A stretch of DNA of 64,000 bases from Flavobacterium araucananum. Its GTDB lineage: Bacteria; Bacteroidota; Bacteroidia; Flavobacteriales; Flavobacteriaceae. Positions within the stretch are counted from its first letter, which is position 1; every line of letters begins with the position of its first letter. Location: contig NZ_MUGS01000029.1 of NCBI RefSeq assembly GCF_002222055.1, forward strand, positions 1 through 64,000. The letters run 5' to 3'. The notes beneath the pieces are model-generated. The model ran no database searches. It saw nothing but the letters and a program-made list of their open reading frames with translations, and had not been told where the DNA came from. Positions 35,265 through 47,456 of this stretch are shown piece after piece. The translations under genes and the position numbers were made by a program.

Positions 35265-37508
35265 TTAATTTTGAATCACTTTCAGTATTTTTCCATTTAC
35301 AAAATCTTCATGCGAAATAAAAAAGCTGTTAAGTGTTTTTCCGTTTAGCTCAATCGAGTTGATTTTTCCATCATTATTTTCTTGCCTTTCAATTACAATA
35401 CTTTCTTTTTTATAATATTGTGGATCTAATTTTATAGTCACTCTATGAAACATTGGCGTTGTAATGGTATAAATTGGATCTCCCGGAGATATAGGATAAA
35501 TTCCCATCATAGAATAAACCAACCAAGCCGACATTGTTCCGGCATCATCATTTCCGGGTAATCCTTTTGGTTTGTTCTGGAAGTGTTCCTGAACCAGTCT
35601 TTTTACCAATTCCTGACTTTTCCATTCTTCTCCTTTTATATAATTGAACAAGTACGGATAGGCAATATCAGGTTCGTTTGCCATATCGAATTGTTTAAGA
35701 TCAAAAACTTTTTGCAATTGGTCAGAGAACGGTTTATCACCGCCCATTAATTTTATTAATCCTTTGATATCGTGTGGCACCATAAACGCATATTGCCATG
35801 CATTGCCCTCGATAAAGCCTACATTTTCCTGAAAATTAGCTCCGGATTCAGGATCAAAAGGTTCATACCAATTTCCGTTTGCCAGCCTAGGTCGAAATAA
35901 TTTTAAATCTTTGTCATACAATTTTCGGTACGATAGCGAACGTTTGGTAAAACGCTTGTAATCTTCTTTTTCGCCTAAAGCTTTTGCTAAAAGTGAAATC
36001 GCATAATCTGACGTATTATATTCCTGCGTTGTAGAAACGGGACCTGGATAATTGGTTGATAAATATCCTTTTTCGATATATTCTTTAAGTCCCGGACGTA
36101 ACGGATTTCCTTCTGTTTGATCTGCACTTTGTACCATTGCATGGTAGGCTTTGTAAATATCAAAATCCTGAATTCCCTTTAGGCAGGCGTCGACTATAAC
36201 GATACTTGCAGGATCTCCAACCATCGTAAAAGTTTCTGTAGAATTTAATTCCCATTTGGGTAACCAGCCATTTTCATCATACATTTCCAACATGCTTTTT
36301 ATCATATCAGATTGTTGTTTAGGATATACTAAAGACGTTAGCGGATGCATGTTTCGATACGTATCCCATAAGGAAAATACGGTATAGCGGGTACCATCTG
36401 TTTTACGAATCTTGCTTCTTTTTATGTTTGGATATTCTCCGTTACTATCATTTAAAACATTGGGATGAATTAAAGTGTGGTACAAAGCGGTGTAAAAAAT
36501 TGTTTTATCATCATTTGAACCACCTTCGACTAAAATCTTCGATAGTTCCTGGTTCCATTCGTCATAAGTGTCTTTATAAACGCTATCAAAAGATTTATCT
36601 CCGGTTTCTTTTTCGAGGTTTTCACGAGCATTTTCAATACTTACATAAGAGATTCCAATTTTAACTTCTACAGTTTCCTGCTTATCGAATTTATAGGTAA
36701 AGTAGCTCCCAATACTATCACCAACAACTGTTTTGATGGTGTTTTTCATGATTCTGGTTTTGCCGTTATATCCCATCCATTTGGCTTCGACACCTTCATA
36801 TTTTGGTGTTTTTTTCCAGACACCAAAATTTTTTGCGGGTTTAGAAAATCTCGCTACAAAATATACCGGATAAGCATCCTCCGGGCTGTTGTAACAAAAA
36901 GAACCCACGCTTCGCATTCCTTCAATTTCTGTTGGGGAAACGACTTTTATCATCGCGCCTTCTTCATTGGTTAAACCTAAACCCAGATTTAATAAAATAT
37001 TAGATTGCCCTTTTGGGAAAGTAAATCTGCTTACCCCAACTCGTTTCGAGGCTGTAAATTCTCCTTTTACTTTATACTTGTCGATGTTTACACTATAGAA
37101 ACCTGCCTTGGCAATTTCGTTAGAATACGTTGAGCCGTATTTTAAATGATCGATCTCTACCTCTCCAGTGGTTGGCATCAACAAGATAACACCCAGTTCC
37201 GGACAACCAACACCACTTAAATTAACCTGACTAAATCCGGTCAAAAAAGTGTTCTCGTTTACATACGGATTTGATAACCACTGACTGTCTTTTTCTAACG
37301 GACGGTTTTGTGGTCCTGCCACATTAAACGGACTTATACTAGCCATACCTCTTGGTGCAATGGGTCCCGGAAATGTAGCTCCGTAATTGGATGTGCCAAT
37401 AAACGGATTGACAAAATCTACCGGTTGTTGTGCAAAAATAGTTATGCTAAAAAACAGCATGTAAAAAAAACATGCTGTTTGCAGGGTGATCGTTTTATTT
37501 AAAAACAT
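35265..37508 (-). CDS. GH92 alpha-mannosidase, first copy (divergent motifs)
   Basis: This 747-residue exported calcium-dependent exo-alpha-mannosidase family member has a signal peptide ending IFAQQ. The GH92 landmarks are FIEGNAWQYAFMVPHD near residue 540 (with the general-acid Glu) and GNDDAGTMSAWLVYSMMGIYP near residue 655. The N-terminal motif is NYGATFPGPIAPRGMASISP, a variant of the common GHTYPGATVPFGM form of the second GH92 copy. The pocket differences suggest that the two enzymes attack different mannose linkages. It lies 8 bp behind GH29 and 14 bp before GH3. Confidence 0.92.
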   Translation of the reverse strand: MFLNKTITLQTACFFYMLFFSITIFAQQPVDFVNPFIGTSNYGATFPGPIAPRGMASISPFNVAGPQNRPLEKDSQWLSNPYVNENTFLTGFSQVNLSGVGCPELGVILLMPTTGEVEIDHLKYGSTYSNEIAKAGFYSVNIDKYKVKGEFTASKRVGVSRFTFPKGQSNILLNLGLGLTNEEGAMIKVVSPTEIEGMRSVGSFCYNSPEDAYPVYFVARFSKPAKNFGVWKKTPKYEGVEAKWMGYNGKTRIMKNTIKTVVGDSIGSYFTYKFDKQETVEVKIGISYVSIENARENLEKETGDKSFDSVYKDTYDEWNQELSKILVEGGSNDDKTIFYTALYHTLIHPNVLNDSNGEYPNIKRSKIRKTDGTRYTVFSLWDTYRNMHPLTSLVYPKQQSDMIKSMLEMYDENGWLPKWELNSTETFTMVGDPASIVIVDACLKGIQDFDIYKAYHAMVQSADQTEGNPLRPGLKEYIEKGYLSTNYPGPVSTTQEYNTSDYAISLLAKALGEKEDYKRFTKRSLSYRKLYDKDLKLFRPRLANGNWYEPFDPESGANFQENVGFIEGNAWQYAFMVPHDIKGLIKLMGGDKPFSDQLQKVFDLKQFDMANEPDIAYPYLFNYIKGEEWKSQELVKRLVQEHFQNKPKGLPGNDDAGTMSAWLVYSMMGIYPISPGDPIYTITTPMFHRVTIKLDPQYYKKESIVIERQENNDGKINSIELNGKTLNSFFISHEDFVNGKILKVIQN

Positions 37509-37516
37509 AGTATTCT

Positions 37517-39001
37517 CTATCTGTTAATCGTTTCAATTTTTAAGGTCCATGCTTCTTTACACGGTAAATTTTTTCTTAGGCTTTCCGGAATTACAACTTT
37601 AAATCCTGTGGTTTCTTTGGTCCATTTCAAGGAAGTTTTAGAACCCAGCATCGTAATTTTTGTTCCTTTTTTAGGATTAATAGATTTTACGATAACTTCT
37701 GCCGGAATTTTATCTTCTCCCGGTTTTGCCAAATAAAACAAAAATACGTTTCCTGCTTTATTTTGTGTCATACAAATGTTATTTTCCTTAAAAGGTTCAA
37801 TTGGTTTAGTCTCATAAATTGCCGTGCTGTTTACTTTCATCCAAGCTGCATAAGCCCCTAACAAATCATAAGCTCCCTGTTGCCACTCGCCTTCAGGGCT
37901 TGGTGCTATGTTCAATAATAAATTCCCGCCTTTGGCCACAACATCAATCAGCATGTGAATTCCTTCTCTTCCTGTTAGATATTTAGCATCAGGAGTATAC
38001 GACCAGCCACCACCGGATGTAATACAAGATTCCCATGGGTAAGGCAATGTTTTCTCGGGAACACGGTTTTCAGGAGTCAGATAGTTTTGGTTTTTTCCGT
38101 GCACTGCTCTGTCTACCACAATTAATCCCGGTTGTTTTTGGCGTGCTTCTACAACCAATTCGTCCATTTTAGGATCTTGTTCTACTACTCTGTGTTTGAT
38201 AAAACCATTTTTAGATTCGTTTTCTGCAAATTTTTCTTCGTAGTTTTCTTTTATATTTTGTTGGTCTCTTTTTCTAACCCATCCGCCATCTAACCACAAG
38301 ATATCGACTTTACCATAATCTGTCAATAATTCCAGAATTTGGTTGTGTGTAAAGTCAACATATTTTTGCCATTTTTCAGGATATAAAGTTGGATCATAGT
38401 TGACGTTTCTGTCGAAAGGAGGAAAATACGGATCCCAATAATTCTCGTTGTGCCAGTCCGGTTTAGAGAAATAAGCCCCAATCGATAAGTTTTCTTTTCT
38501 AAAAGCATCAAAAACTTCTTTGGTAATATTCGCTTTTGGATTACTGCTAAAAGCGCATTCTTTGTCTGTTACCTTATAATCGCTGTATTTGGTATCAAAC
38601 ATCGAAAATCCGTCGTGGTGTTTTGTCGTAAAAACCATGTATTTCATTCCTGCTGCTTTGGCTGCTTTTGCCCATTTTGCAGGATCAAATTTTACGGGAT
38701 TAAAGGTCTTTTTTAATCCTTCATAATCTTTTACGTATTGATTGTAATTTGCCGGATTACTTCCTTTTTTGCGTTCGCACCATCCATAATCTTCCGGACA
38801 TATCGACCAGGATTCTACAATTCCCCATTCGCTGTATGTTCCCCAATGCATTAACAATCCAAACTTTTTGCCTTGCCATTCGTCCAGATTTTTTAGTACC
38901 AACGGATCTGTTTCCGGTACGTAACGTTCATCTTCGTAAATGGCCTGAGAAAACATTTGAACTGAAAATAAAATTGCGATTATAAATATTCCTCTTTTCA
39001 T
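37517..39001 (-). CDS. GH29 alpha-L-fucosidase, first copy
   Basis: This 494-residue secreted enzyme has a signal peptide (IFIIAILFSVQMFSQ) and a GH29 catalytic barrel: KKFGLLMHWGTYSEWG, MVFTTKHHDGFSMFD and the nucleophile Asp in KVDILWLDGGWV near residue 235. The C-terminal beta domain is short and no extra binding module is seen. It removes terminal alpha-L-fucose. It heads the run GH29-GH92-GH3, and its upstream gap (39002-39389) holds two repeat elements. Confidence 0.93.
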   Translation of the reverse strand: MKRGIFIIAILFSVQMFSQAIYEDERYVPETDPLVLKNLDEWQGKKFGLLMHWGTYSEWGIVESWSICPEDYGWCERKKGSNPANYNQYVKDYEGLKKTFNPVKFDPAKWAKAAKAAGMKYMVFTTKHHDGFSMFDTKYSDYKVTDKECAFSSNPKANITKEVFDAFRKENLSIGAYFSKPDWHNENYWDPYFPPFDRNVNYDPTLYPEKWQKYVDFTHNQILELLTDYGKVDILWLDGGWVRKRDQQNIKENYEEKFAENESKNGFIKHRVVEQDPKMDELVVEARQKQPGLIVVDRAVHGKNQNYLTPENRVPEKTLPYPWESCITSGGGWSYTPDAKYLTGREGIHMLIDVVAKGGNLLLNIAPSPEGEWQQGAYDLLGAYAAWMKVNSTAIYETKPIEPFKENNICMTQNKAGNVFLFYLAKPGEDKIPAEVIVKSINPKKGTKITMLGSKTSLKWTKETTGFKVVIPESLRKNLPCKEAWTLKIETINR

Positions 39002-39056
39002 CTTTAATCTGTTTTATGGTTTTTTGTTTTTGTTTTTGGTTTTGGTCTTTATTTTT

Positions 39057-39199
39057 AAACACATAGAAACATAGCTTTTTGGAATGTAAAAGGCGTTTCA
39101 CTTTGCATTAACAAACATAGCTATGTGTAAAAAACTAGTTTTTTTTTAAAATCTCTTTTTTATACACTTCAACAAATAAATCTATGTTTCTATGTGTTT
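39057..39199 (+). repeat. Intergenic TIR element, copy B
   Basis: This 143-bp noncoding element has perfect ends: aaacacatagaaacatag at 39057-39074 and ctatgtttctatgtgttt at 39182-39199. The inside holds aggcgtttcact and a palindrome acatagctatgt. It lies in the 388-bp gap between GH20 and GH29. Confidence 0.85.
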
Positions 39200-39241
39200 A
39201 AAATTATGCGTAATTTAACTTTCTTTAATTTATTCTCATTT

Positions 39242-39345
39242 TTGTCATTTCGACGAAGGAGAAATCTTCGTAAGAAACTCCTCATAGCAACTCGTCAATC
39301 TTTGTCGAGTTTCTTGCGGAGATCCCTCGTTCCTCGAGACGACAA
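39242..39345. repeat. REP-type hairpin repeat with 38-base arms
   Basis: Arms at 39242-39279 and 39308-39345 match in 30 of 38 positions; some mismatches would be G-U pairs in RNA. The ends read ttgtcatttcgacgaagg and ctcgagacgacaa, a type of palindrome I associate with intergenic spaces of Flavobacteriia. The remaining sequence of the gap is AT-rich and gene-free. Confidence 0.7.
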
Positions 39346-39389
39346 TATTGGGGCTACTTTATCTTTAAACAATTTCTCCAAATTGCTTT

Positions 39390-41711
39390 TTAATTCACTA
39401 AAATTTCGTCTACAAACAACCACGAATCCTCTCCTTTTGGACTTTTCTTAAGGTTTGTTGCGACTACTTTTACAAATCTGGCATCCCGTTTTTCAAAACT
39501 GATTTTAAAATCTTTCAATTCAGAGGTTACATTTACAGCATAGGCACGCGCCACTTTGCCTGCTTCTTTGTAATTAATACCATCGTTTGAGACCAAAACT
39601 TTTATTTGTGTTGGAAAAAACACGCCTGAACCCTGACTTTCCAATGTTCCAATAGTCACTTGTTGTATGCTTTGTTGTGCTTCAAGATCCACAACAATCT
39701 CCATATCATTGACCAGCCACGCTTGCCATTGACCATCATGAAAATTCTTAGATCCCCTGATCGTGTTGACCATACTAAAAGCTCCATCTCCTTTATAATT
39801 ATCATTATAAGGTGTGAGGTAATTTACTTTATGTGCTACTGCTTTATGAAATATGATGGTATCTGTAAATGTTTTGCCTACCGGTTTATCATTTTGAAAT
39901 AAAGAAGCTTTTAGAACCGTTGTTTGGTTAAATTGTATTGGATTTGCATATTTTACAGCATTATGATCAATGCTTTTGTCTCCTAAAACATATCGAATAT
40001 CGGGATTTGGAAATTCATTTTGTAAGGTTACATTGATTTGTTTTTTTACTAAATCTGCACTTGACGAAGCTGTTACCAGATAAGCACTTTTGGCATAATT
40101 GATTCCTAAATAATCGTATCGTTTTAATAAGAAGGCTAATCTTGTGGTAAAATCTACCCAATTACGGCTTTCTTTGGTGCTCCATAAAACCTCTGATAAA
40201 GCGGCTAATCTGGGGAAAATCATGTATTCTGACTCTTTTGGCCCTGCCAGATGTTCTGCCCATAAATTTGCCTGGCCTCCTAATACGTGACCTGCTTCCT
40301 GAGGTGTCATTGTAGGTACAACAGGATCAAACTCATATACTTTGTTTAATGGTGTATAGGCATCAAAAGCCAGAGGTTCTTCGTTTTGAGGTCCTTGATA
40401 AAAATTAAAATAACAGTGCGATTCCGGAGTCATGATTACATCATGCCCTTGTTCTGTAGCTTCAATTCCGCCTTTTGTACCTCTCCAGCTCATAACAGTA
40501 GCTGCGGGAGCCAGACCTCCTTCCAGAATTTCGTCCCAGCCAATTACTTTTTTGCCTTTAGAATTAATGTATTTTTCTATTCTTTTTACAAAATAGCTTT
40601 GCAGTTCGTTGACATCTTTTAATCCTTCGTCTTTGATTCTTTTTTGACAATGCGGACATTTTGCCCAATTGGTTTTTGTGGCTTCATCTCCTCCAATATG
40701 AATATATTTAGAAGGAAAAATAGTGATTACCTCATCAATTACATCCTGCAAAAACTCAAACGTAGATTCTTTTCCTGCACAGTAAATATCTGTAATAGGC
40801 CATAACCCGCCTGATGGCACACCAATACGCTGATCAAAACAAGCCAGTTCCGGATAAGCTGCAATGGCAGAACTAACGTGTGCCGGCATTTCGATTTCAG
40901 GAATTACTTCGATGTTTTTGCTTGCGGCATATTTTACGATTTCTTTTAACTCTTCTTGTGTCAAAAATCCTCCGTAGGTTCCTTTTTCATCCGGATTTGT
41001 GGTTAGTCTGGCATTCCAGGAAACGTTTTCCTGATTGACTCTCCAGGCACCCACCTGGGTTAATTTTGGATATTTTTTTATTTCGATTCTCCAACCCTGA
41101 TCGTCTACCAAATGCAAATGCAAAACATTCATTTTGTGCATTGCCAAACGATCTATGGTTTCGATCACATAATTTTTGTCAAAAAAATGACGCGATAAAT
41201 CCAGCATTAATCCTCTCCACTCAAAACGCGGCTGATCGTTGATCGTCACGTTAGGAATTTCCCATTTTATGTTAGGCACCACATTTTTACTTTCGATAAC
41301 ATCCGGAAGCAATTGTCGGATACTTTCTAATGCGTAAATAAATCCGGCATTTGTTTTTGCCCAAATCGTAATACTTTTAGTATTTACCTCAAGTCTATAC
41401 CCTTCTTTACTAAGATTTTGATCTGTTTTGAATTGTATAAAATTAGTTTGCGGAAGCTTACCCGAAATTTCCGGACGAAATCCTGCCGACTTTTCAAATT
41501 TGTCGATCAAAGCTCCGGAAATTTCTTTTTGAAACTCTGTATTGGCAACAAATCTGGTATTTTTAGAAAATTCAAAAGCCCCTTTATTAATCACTACCTG
41601 CACGGGTTTCGGAATAATCTGAATGTCTTTTTCTGTATATATTTTTTGACTATAACCTGAACTTAAAACAGTTAGAAAGATTACGACAAGCCAGGGTTTT
41701 AATATCCTCAT
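39390..41711 (-). CDS. GH20 beta-N-acetylhexosaminidase with discoidin-type tail
   Basis: This 773-residue exported enzyme has a signal peptide (LVVIFLTVLSSGYSQ), a GH20b N-terminal domain at about residues 25-150, and the GH20 barrel with LDLSRHFFDK, LHLHLVDDQGWRIEI and the catalytic Asp-Glu in HIGGDEATKTNW near residue 345. The C-terminal third contains an F5/8 type C-like domain (VVDLEAQQSIQQVTIGTLES) that may bind sugar. It cleaves terminal beta-GlcNAc or GalNAc, using the substrate's own acetamido group. It follows GH2 by 6 bp. Confidence 0.94.
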   Translation of the reverse strand: MRILKPWLVVIFLTVLSSGYSQKIYTEKDIQIIPKPVQVVINKGAFEFSKNTRFVANTEFQKEISGALIDKFEKSAGFRPEISGKLPQTNFIQFKTDQNLSKEGYRLEVNTKSITIWAKTNAGFIYALESIRQLLPDVIESKNVVPNIKWEIPNVTINDQPRFEWRGLMLDLSRHFFDKNYVIETIDRLAMHKMNVLHLHLVDDQGWRIEIKKYPKLTQVGAWRVNQENVSWNARLTTNPDEKGTYGGFLTQEELKEIVKYAASKNIEVIPEIEMPAHVSSAIAAYPELACFDQRIGVPSGGLWPITDIYCAGKESTFEFLQDVIDEVITIFPSKYIHIGGDEATKTNWAKCPHCQKRIKDEGLKDVNELQSYFVKRIEKYINSKGKKVIGWDEILEGGLAPAATVMSWRGTKGGIEATEQGHDVIMTPESHCYFNFYQGPQNEEPLAFDAYTPLNKVYEFDPVVPTMTPQEAGHVLGGQANLWAEHLAGPKESEYMIFPRLAALSEVLWSTKESRNWVDFTTRLAFLLKRYDYLGINYAKSAYLVTASSSADLVKKQINVTLQNEFPNPDIRYVLGDKSIDHNAVKYANPIQFNQTTVLKASLFQNDKPVGKTFTDTIIFHKAVAHKVNYLTPYNDNYKGDGAFSMVNTIRGSKNFHDGQWQAWLVNDMEIVVDLEAQQSIQQVTIGTLESQGSGVFFPTQIKVLVSNDGINYKEAGKVARAYAVNVTSELKDFKISFEKRDARFVKVVATNLKKSPKGEDSWLFVDEILVN

Positions 41712-41717
41712 GATAAA

Positions 41718-44861
<3,144 letters not shown>

Positions 44862-44894
44862 TTATTTTTTTGCTCTTTGTCAAAATTTTATTTT

Positions 44895-45031
44895 AACACA
44901 TAGAGACATAGATTTTGTAAACTTAAAATAGGCGTTTCACTTGCCTAAATACACAAAGCCAGCTATGTTAAAGAAATGTATTTCTTTTGTGTTTTTTTGT
45001 TATACACCTAAAATCTATGTTTCTATGTGTT
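44895..45031 (+). repeat. Intergenic TIR element, copy C
   Basis: This 137-bp element has ends aacacatagagacatag (44895-44911) and ctatgtttctatgtgtt (45015-45031), with taggcgtttcacttgc inside. It lies in the 303-bp gap between GH2 and the CBM9-like gene. Confidence 0.85.
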
Positions 45032-45072
45032 CAAAAATCATACACAATCTGCTTCATTATCCGGAAAAGACC

Positions 45073-45101
45073 CGCGCCTATGGTTGGGGAGCATGGGCGC
45101 G
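45073..45101. repeat. GC-rich hairpin between CBM9-like gene and copy C
   Basis: Arms cgcgcctatg (45073-45082) and catgggcgcg (45092-45101) pair with one G-U-type mismatch around nine bases. The GC content is far above the surroundings. It may be a fragment of imported or formerly coding DNA; see the note on the reading frame behind the CBM9 stop. Confidence 0.5.
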
Positions 45102-45161
45102 ATCGTTCATTTTCCAGGCGGCATTCTGTATAGAATCCCGGCTATAGTCTCTTTTATCGTT

Positions 45162-46229
45162 TTAATATACTATTATTTTACCATCTTGCCTGATAAGGAA
45201 TGTCTGATTAGAAAAGGGACTTTTTACTGATATGTTATATCCTGCTGTATGATTTTCTAATACAGGTTTCAAAATTTTGTCCTCGATACGAATCGTTTCT
45301 TTCGTAAGATCGGCGATAGATTTTGCCCAGACTTTGTGTTTTTCAAAATATTCTTTTTGAAATCGGTACAAATTATAAAGTTCCCATCTCACTTTTTCGT
45401 CCTGCGGTATTGTAAAATTGTCTTTTCCTTCTTTGGACGAGAAATAAACATACCCCCATTTTTCCGGTTCATGCATATTGATCACACCCATTGGCGACCA
45501 AACCCAGTTGTACTCCGGCAAAAACTTTCCGTTGGCATCTTTCTTGCGTTCATAACTGCCATTTTTTATATCATGTTGCCAGTTTACCCTTGAGAAATTG
45601 ACTCTCCAAAATTTATCCACCGGCACATTTTTGTCAAAATAAGAAGTTTTGTAAGATGCCCAGGGAATCGCCATTTCTAATACCCAACCCTGATCTGTAT
45701 CGTTTGGGTTGTTTAGCGTTCCGTTGATTTTTACCGCTGATTTTAGTCCCGGAATATTCCAGTCGTTCAAAACAACATTATCGTTTTCTCTGTAAGGTTT
45801 TGACAAAAACAGATCCCAGGCTGTATTTAAGGCATTTATTTCTAATTCATAATAGTTAAAAGTGTCGCTATCGGGATCTATAAAAACTTCAAAATCGTTG
45901 TTGTAAAAAATAATGGTATCACGTTGTTTTAAATTTGCCCAAACATGCGGTTCGTCAATTTTTGCTAAAATATAAAAATTGGTTTCATCCCAGAGCATTT
46001 TTACTTTTGTAGCATATTTTGGTTTTACGTTATTTTCTATATCTTCAAAAAGAGCTGTCCACTCTACTTTATTCCAGGAAACATCAGATTCGTCGCCATC
46101 AATTACAATTGGAGTTGTCGTTTTGGCCGCCACATAGGTTTTAGGAATAATGGTGTTCTTCGATTGCGAATAACCGCTTATCGAAAGAAATCCTAAAACA
46201 ACTGTTACCCATTTTAATTTTAAATGCAT
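45162..46229 (-). CDS. Secreted carbohydrate-binding family 9-like protein
   Basis: This 355-residue protein has a signal peptide (WVTVVLGFLSISGYSQ) and a CBM9-like beta-sandwich at about residues 35-250 (PIVIDGDESDVSWNKVEW, WDETNFYILAKIDEPHVWA, DFEVFIDPDSDTFNYYELEI). No catalytic motif is seen. It may bind glycan in the periplasm or help an enzyme. It lies 7 bp behind the GH130 gene. After its TAA stop the same frame stays open for 27 more codons. Confidence 0.85.
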   Translation of the reverse strand: MHLKLKWVTVVLGFLSISGYSQSKNTIIPKTYVAAKTTTPIVIDGDESDVSWNKVEWTALFEDIENNVKPKYATKVKMLWDETNFYILAKIDEPHVWANLKQRDTIIFYNNDFEVFIDPDSDTFNYYELEINALNTAWDLFLSKPYRENDNVVLNDWNIPGLKSAVKINGTLNNPNDTDQGWVLEMAIPWASYKTSYFDKNVPVDKFWRVNFSRVNWQHDIKNGSYERKKDANGKFLPEYNWVWSPMGVINMHEPEKWGYVYFSSKEGKDNFTIPQDEKVRWELYNLYRFQKEYFEKHKVWAKSIADLTKETIRIEDKILKPVLENHTAGYNISVKSPFSNQTFLIRQDGKIIVY

Positions 46230-46236
46230 GCTTTGT

Positions 46237-47202
46237 CTATAAACTATTATCTTTTGTAAACTGAATCACTTCGCTTAATTTACCAAATGCTATTGCCACA
46301 ACAGTATCTGCTGCACCATAATATACGGCCAATTTATCTTCTTTAATATCATGCAGGGCAGCACAAGGAAAAACTACATTTGGCACATCGCCCACTTGTT
46401 CATAAAGTTCTGCCGGTCCTAATAAATAAGGTTGTGTTCTGTATTTTACCTGATCCGGTGCATCAGTATCTAATATCGCTGCACCCATTGCATAACGAAA
46501 ACCGTTGCAGGTATTGATAACGCCGTGGTAGAGCATCAACCAGCCTTCGTCTGTAAGGATTGGGATTGGTCCTGCTCCTATTTTGGTACATTGCCAGGCG
46601 CTGTCTTCAAAAGGAGTTGGTTTCATGACCAAACGGTGTTCGCCCCAATATTTCATATCCGGACTGTAACTAATCCAGATATCCCCAAAAGGAGTATGTC
46701 CGTTATCACTAGGGCGACTTAACATCGCATATTTTCCGTTTATTTTTTGCGGGAACAAAACTCCGTTTCTGTTGAAGGGTAAAAAGGCATTTTCGCACTG
46801 AAAAAATTCTTTAAAATCAAACGTATATCCAATACCAATTGTTGGTCCGTTGTAACCGTTGCACCACGTAATCCAGTAACGATCTTCGATAAAAACAACA
46901 CGTGGATCATATTTATAAGCAGATTCGATCATCTCTGTATTACCGGATTGCATAACGATTGGATCATGATTGATGTCCCAGTCGATTCCGTTTTTACTGA
47001 ATCCCGCAAAAATATTCATTTGAACTGCTTTGTTATCACATCTGAAAACACCCGCAAATCCATCTCCAAAAGGAACAACGGCACTATTAAAGATACTGTT
47101 CGAGGATGGTATTGCATATCTGTCGATAATAGGATTTTCAGTATATCGCCACATTACGTCATTGCTGTTTTCGGGTCTGTCTTGCCAGGGAATTGTACTC
47201 AT
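46237..47202 (-). CDS. GH130 beta-1,4-mannosyl phosphorylase (Man-GlcNAc type)
   Basis: This 321-residue cytosolic enzyme (no signal peptide) is a five-bladed propeller of family GH130. The segments [40 protein letters not shown] (with the catalytic Asp), [33 protein letters not shown] and [12 protein letters not shown] closely follow what I recall of the gut-metagenome mannoside phosphorylase UhgbMP, which acts on Man-beta-1,4-GlcNAc of N-glycans. It would release alpha-mannose-1-phosphate and GlcNAc. Subfamily 2 assignment is by memory, not by computed alignment. Its gene is followed by the CBM9-like gene. Confidence 0.9.
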   Translation of the reverse strand: MSTIPWQDRPENSNDVMWRYTENPIIDRYAIPSSNSIFNSAVVPFGDGFAGVFRCDNKAVQMNIFAGFSKNGIDWDINHDPIVMQSGNTEMIESAYKYDPRVVFIEDRYWITWCNGYNGPTIGIGYTFDFKEFFQCENAFLPFNRNGVLFPQKINGKYAMLSRPSDNGHTPFGDIWISYSPDMKYWGEHRLVMKPTPFEDSAWQCTKIGAGPIPILTDEGWLMLYHGVINTCNGFRYAMGAAILDTDAPDQVKYRTQPYLLGPAELYEQVGDVPNVVFPCAALHDIKEDKLAVYYGAADTVVAIAFGKLSEVIQFTKDNSL

Positions 47203-47289
47203 TATTTTTGCTTTTTGTTTTTTGTTTTTTGTTGTTTTATGTAAGCTTTCTAAAGTTTAAAACTTTGACAAAGCCGATGTAATTATTTT

Positions 47290-47423
47290 AACACATAGAA
47301 ACATAGATTTCATAGTTTTTAAAAGGCGTTTCACTTGCATTAAAACACATCGTTATGTGTTAGAAACCTGTTTCTTTTTGTATGCTTCTTTCAACACATT
47401 TGGAGCCTATGTTTCTATGTGTT
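47290..47423 (+). repeat. Intergenic TIR element, copy D
   Basis: This 134-bp element has ends aacacatagaaacatag (47290-47306) and ctatgtttctatgtgtt (47407-47423). The inside has aaaaggcgtttcacttgc and a palindrome aacacat-cgtt-atgtgtt. It lies in the 254-bp gap between the symporter gene and GH130. Confidence 0.85.
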
Positions 47424-47456
47424 GAAAATTTTATAATTATCTGATTATAAAATTAT

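Noticed and set aside
45027..45230. Plus-strand reading frame in the gap between GH2 and CBM9-like genes
   Set aside because: It overlaps the end of the TIR element, the GC-rich hairpin and the CBM9 3' end; no family resemblance and no start context.
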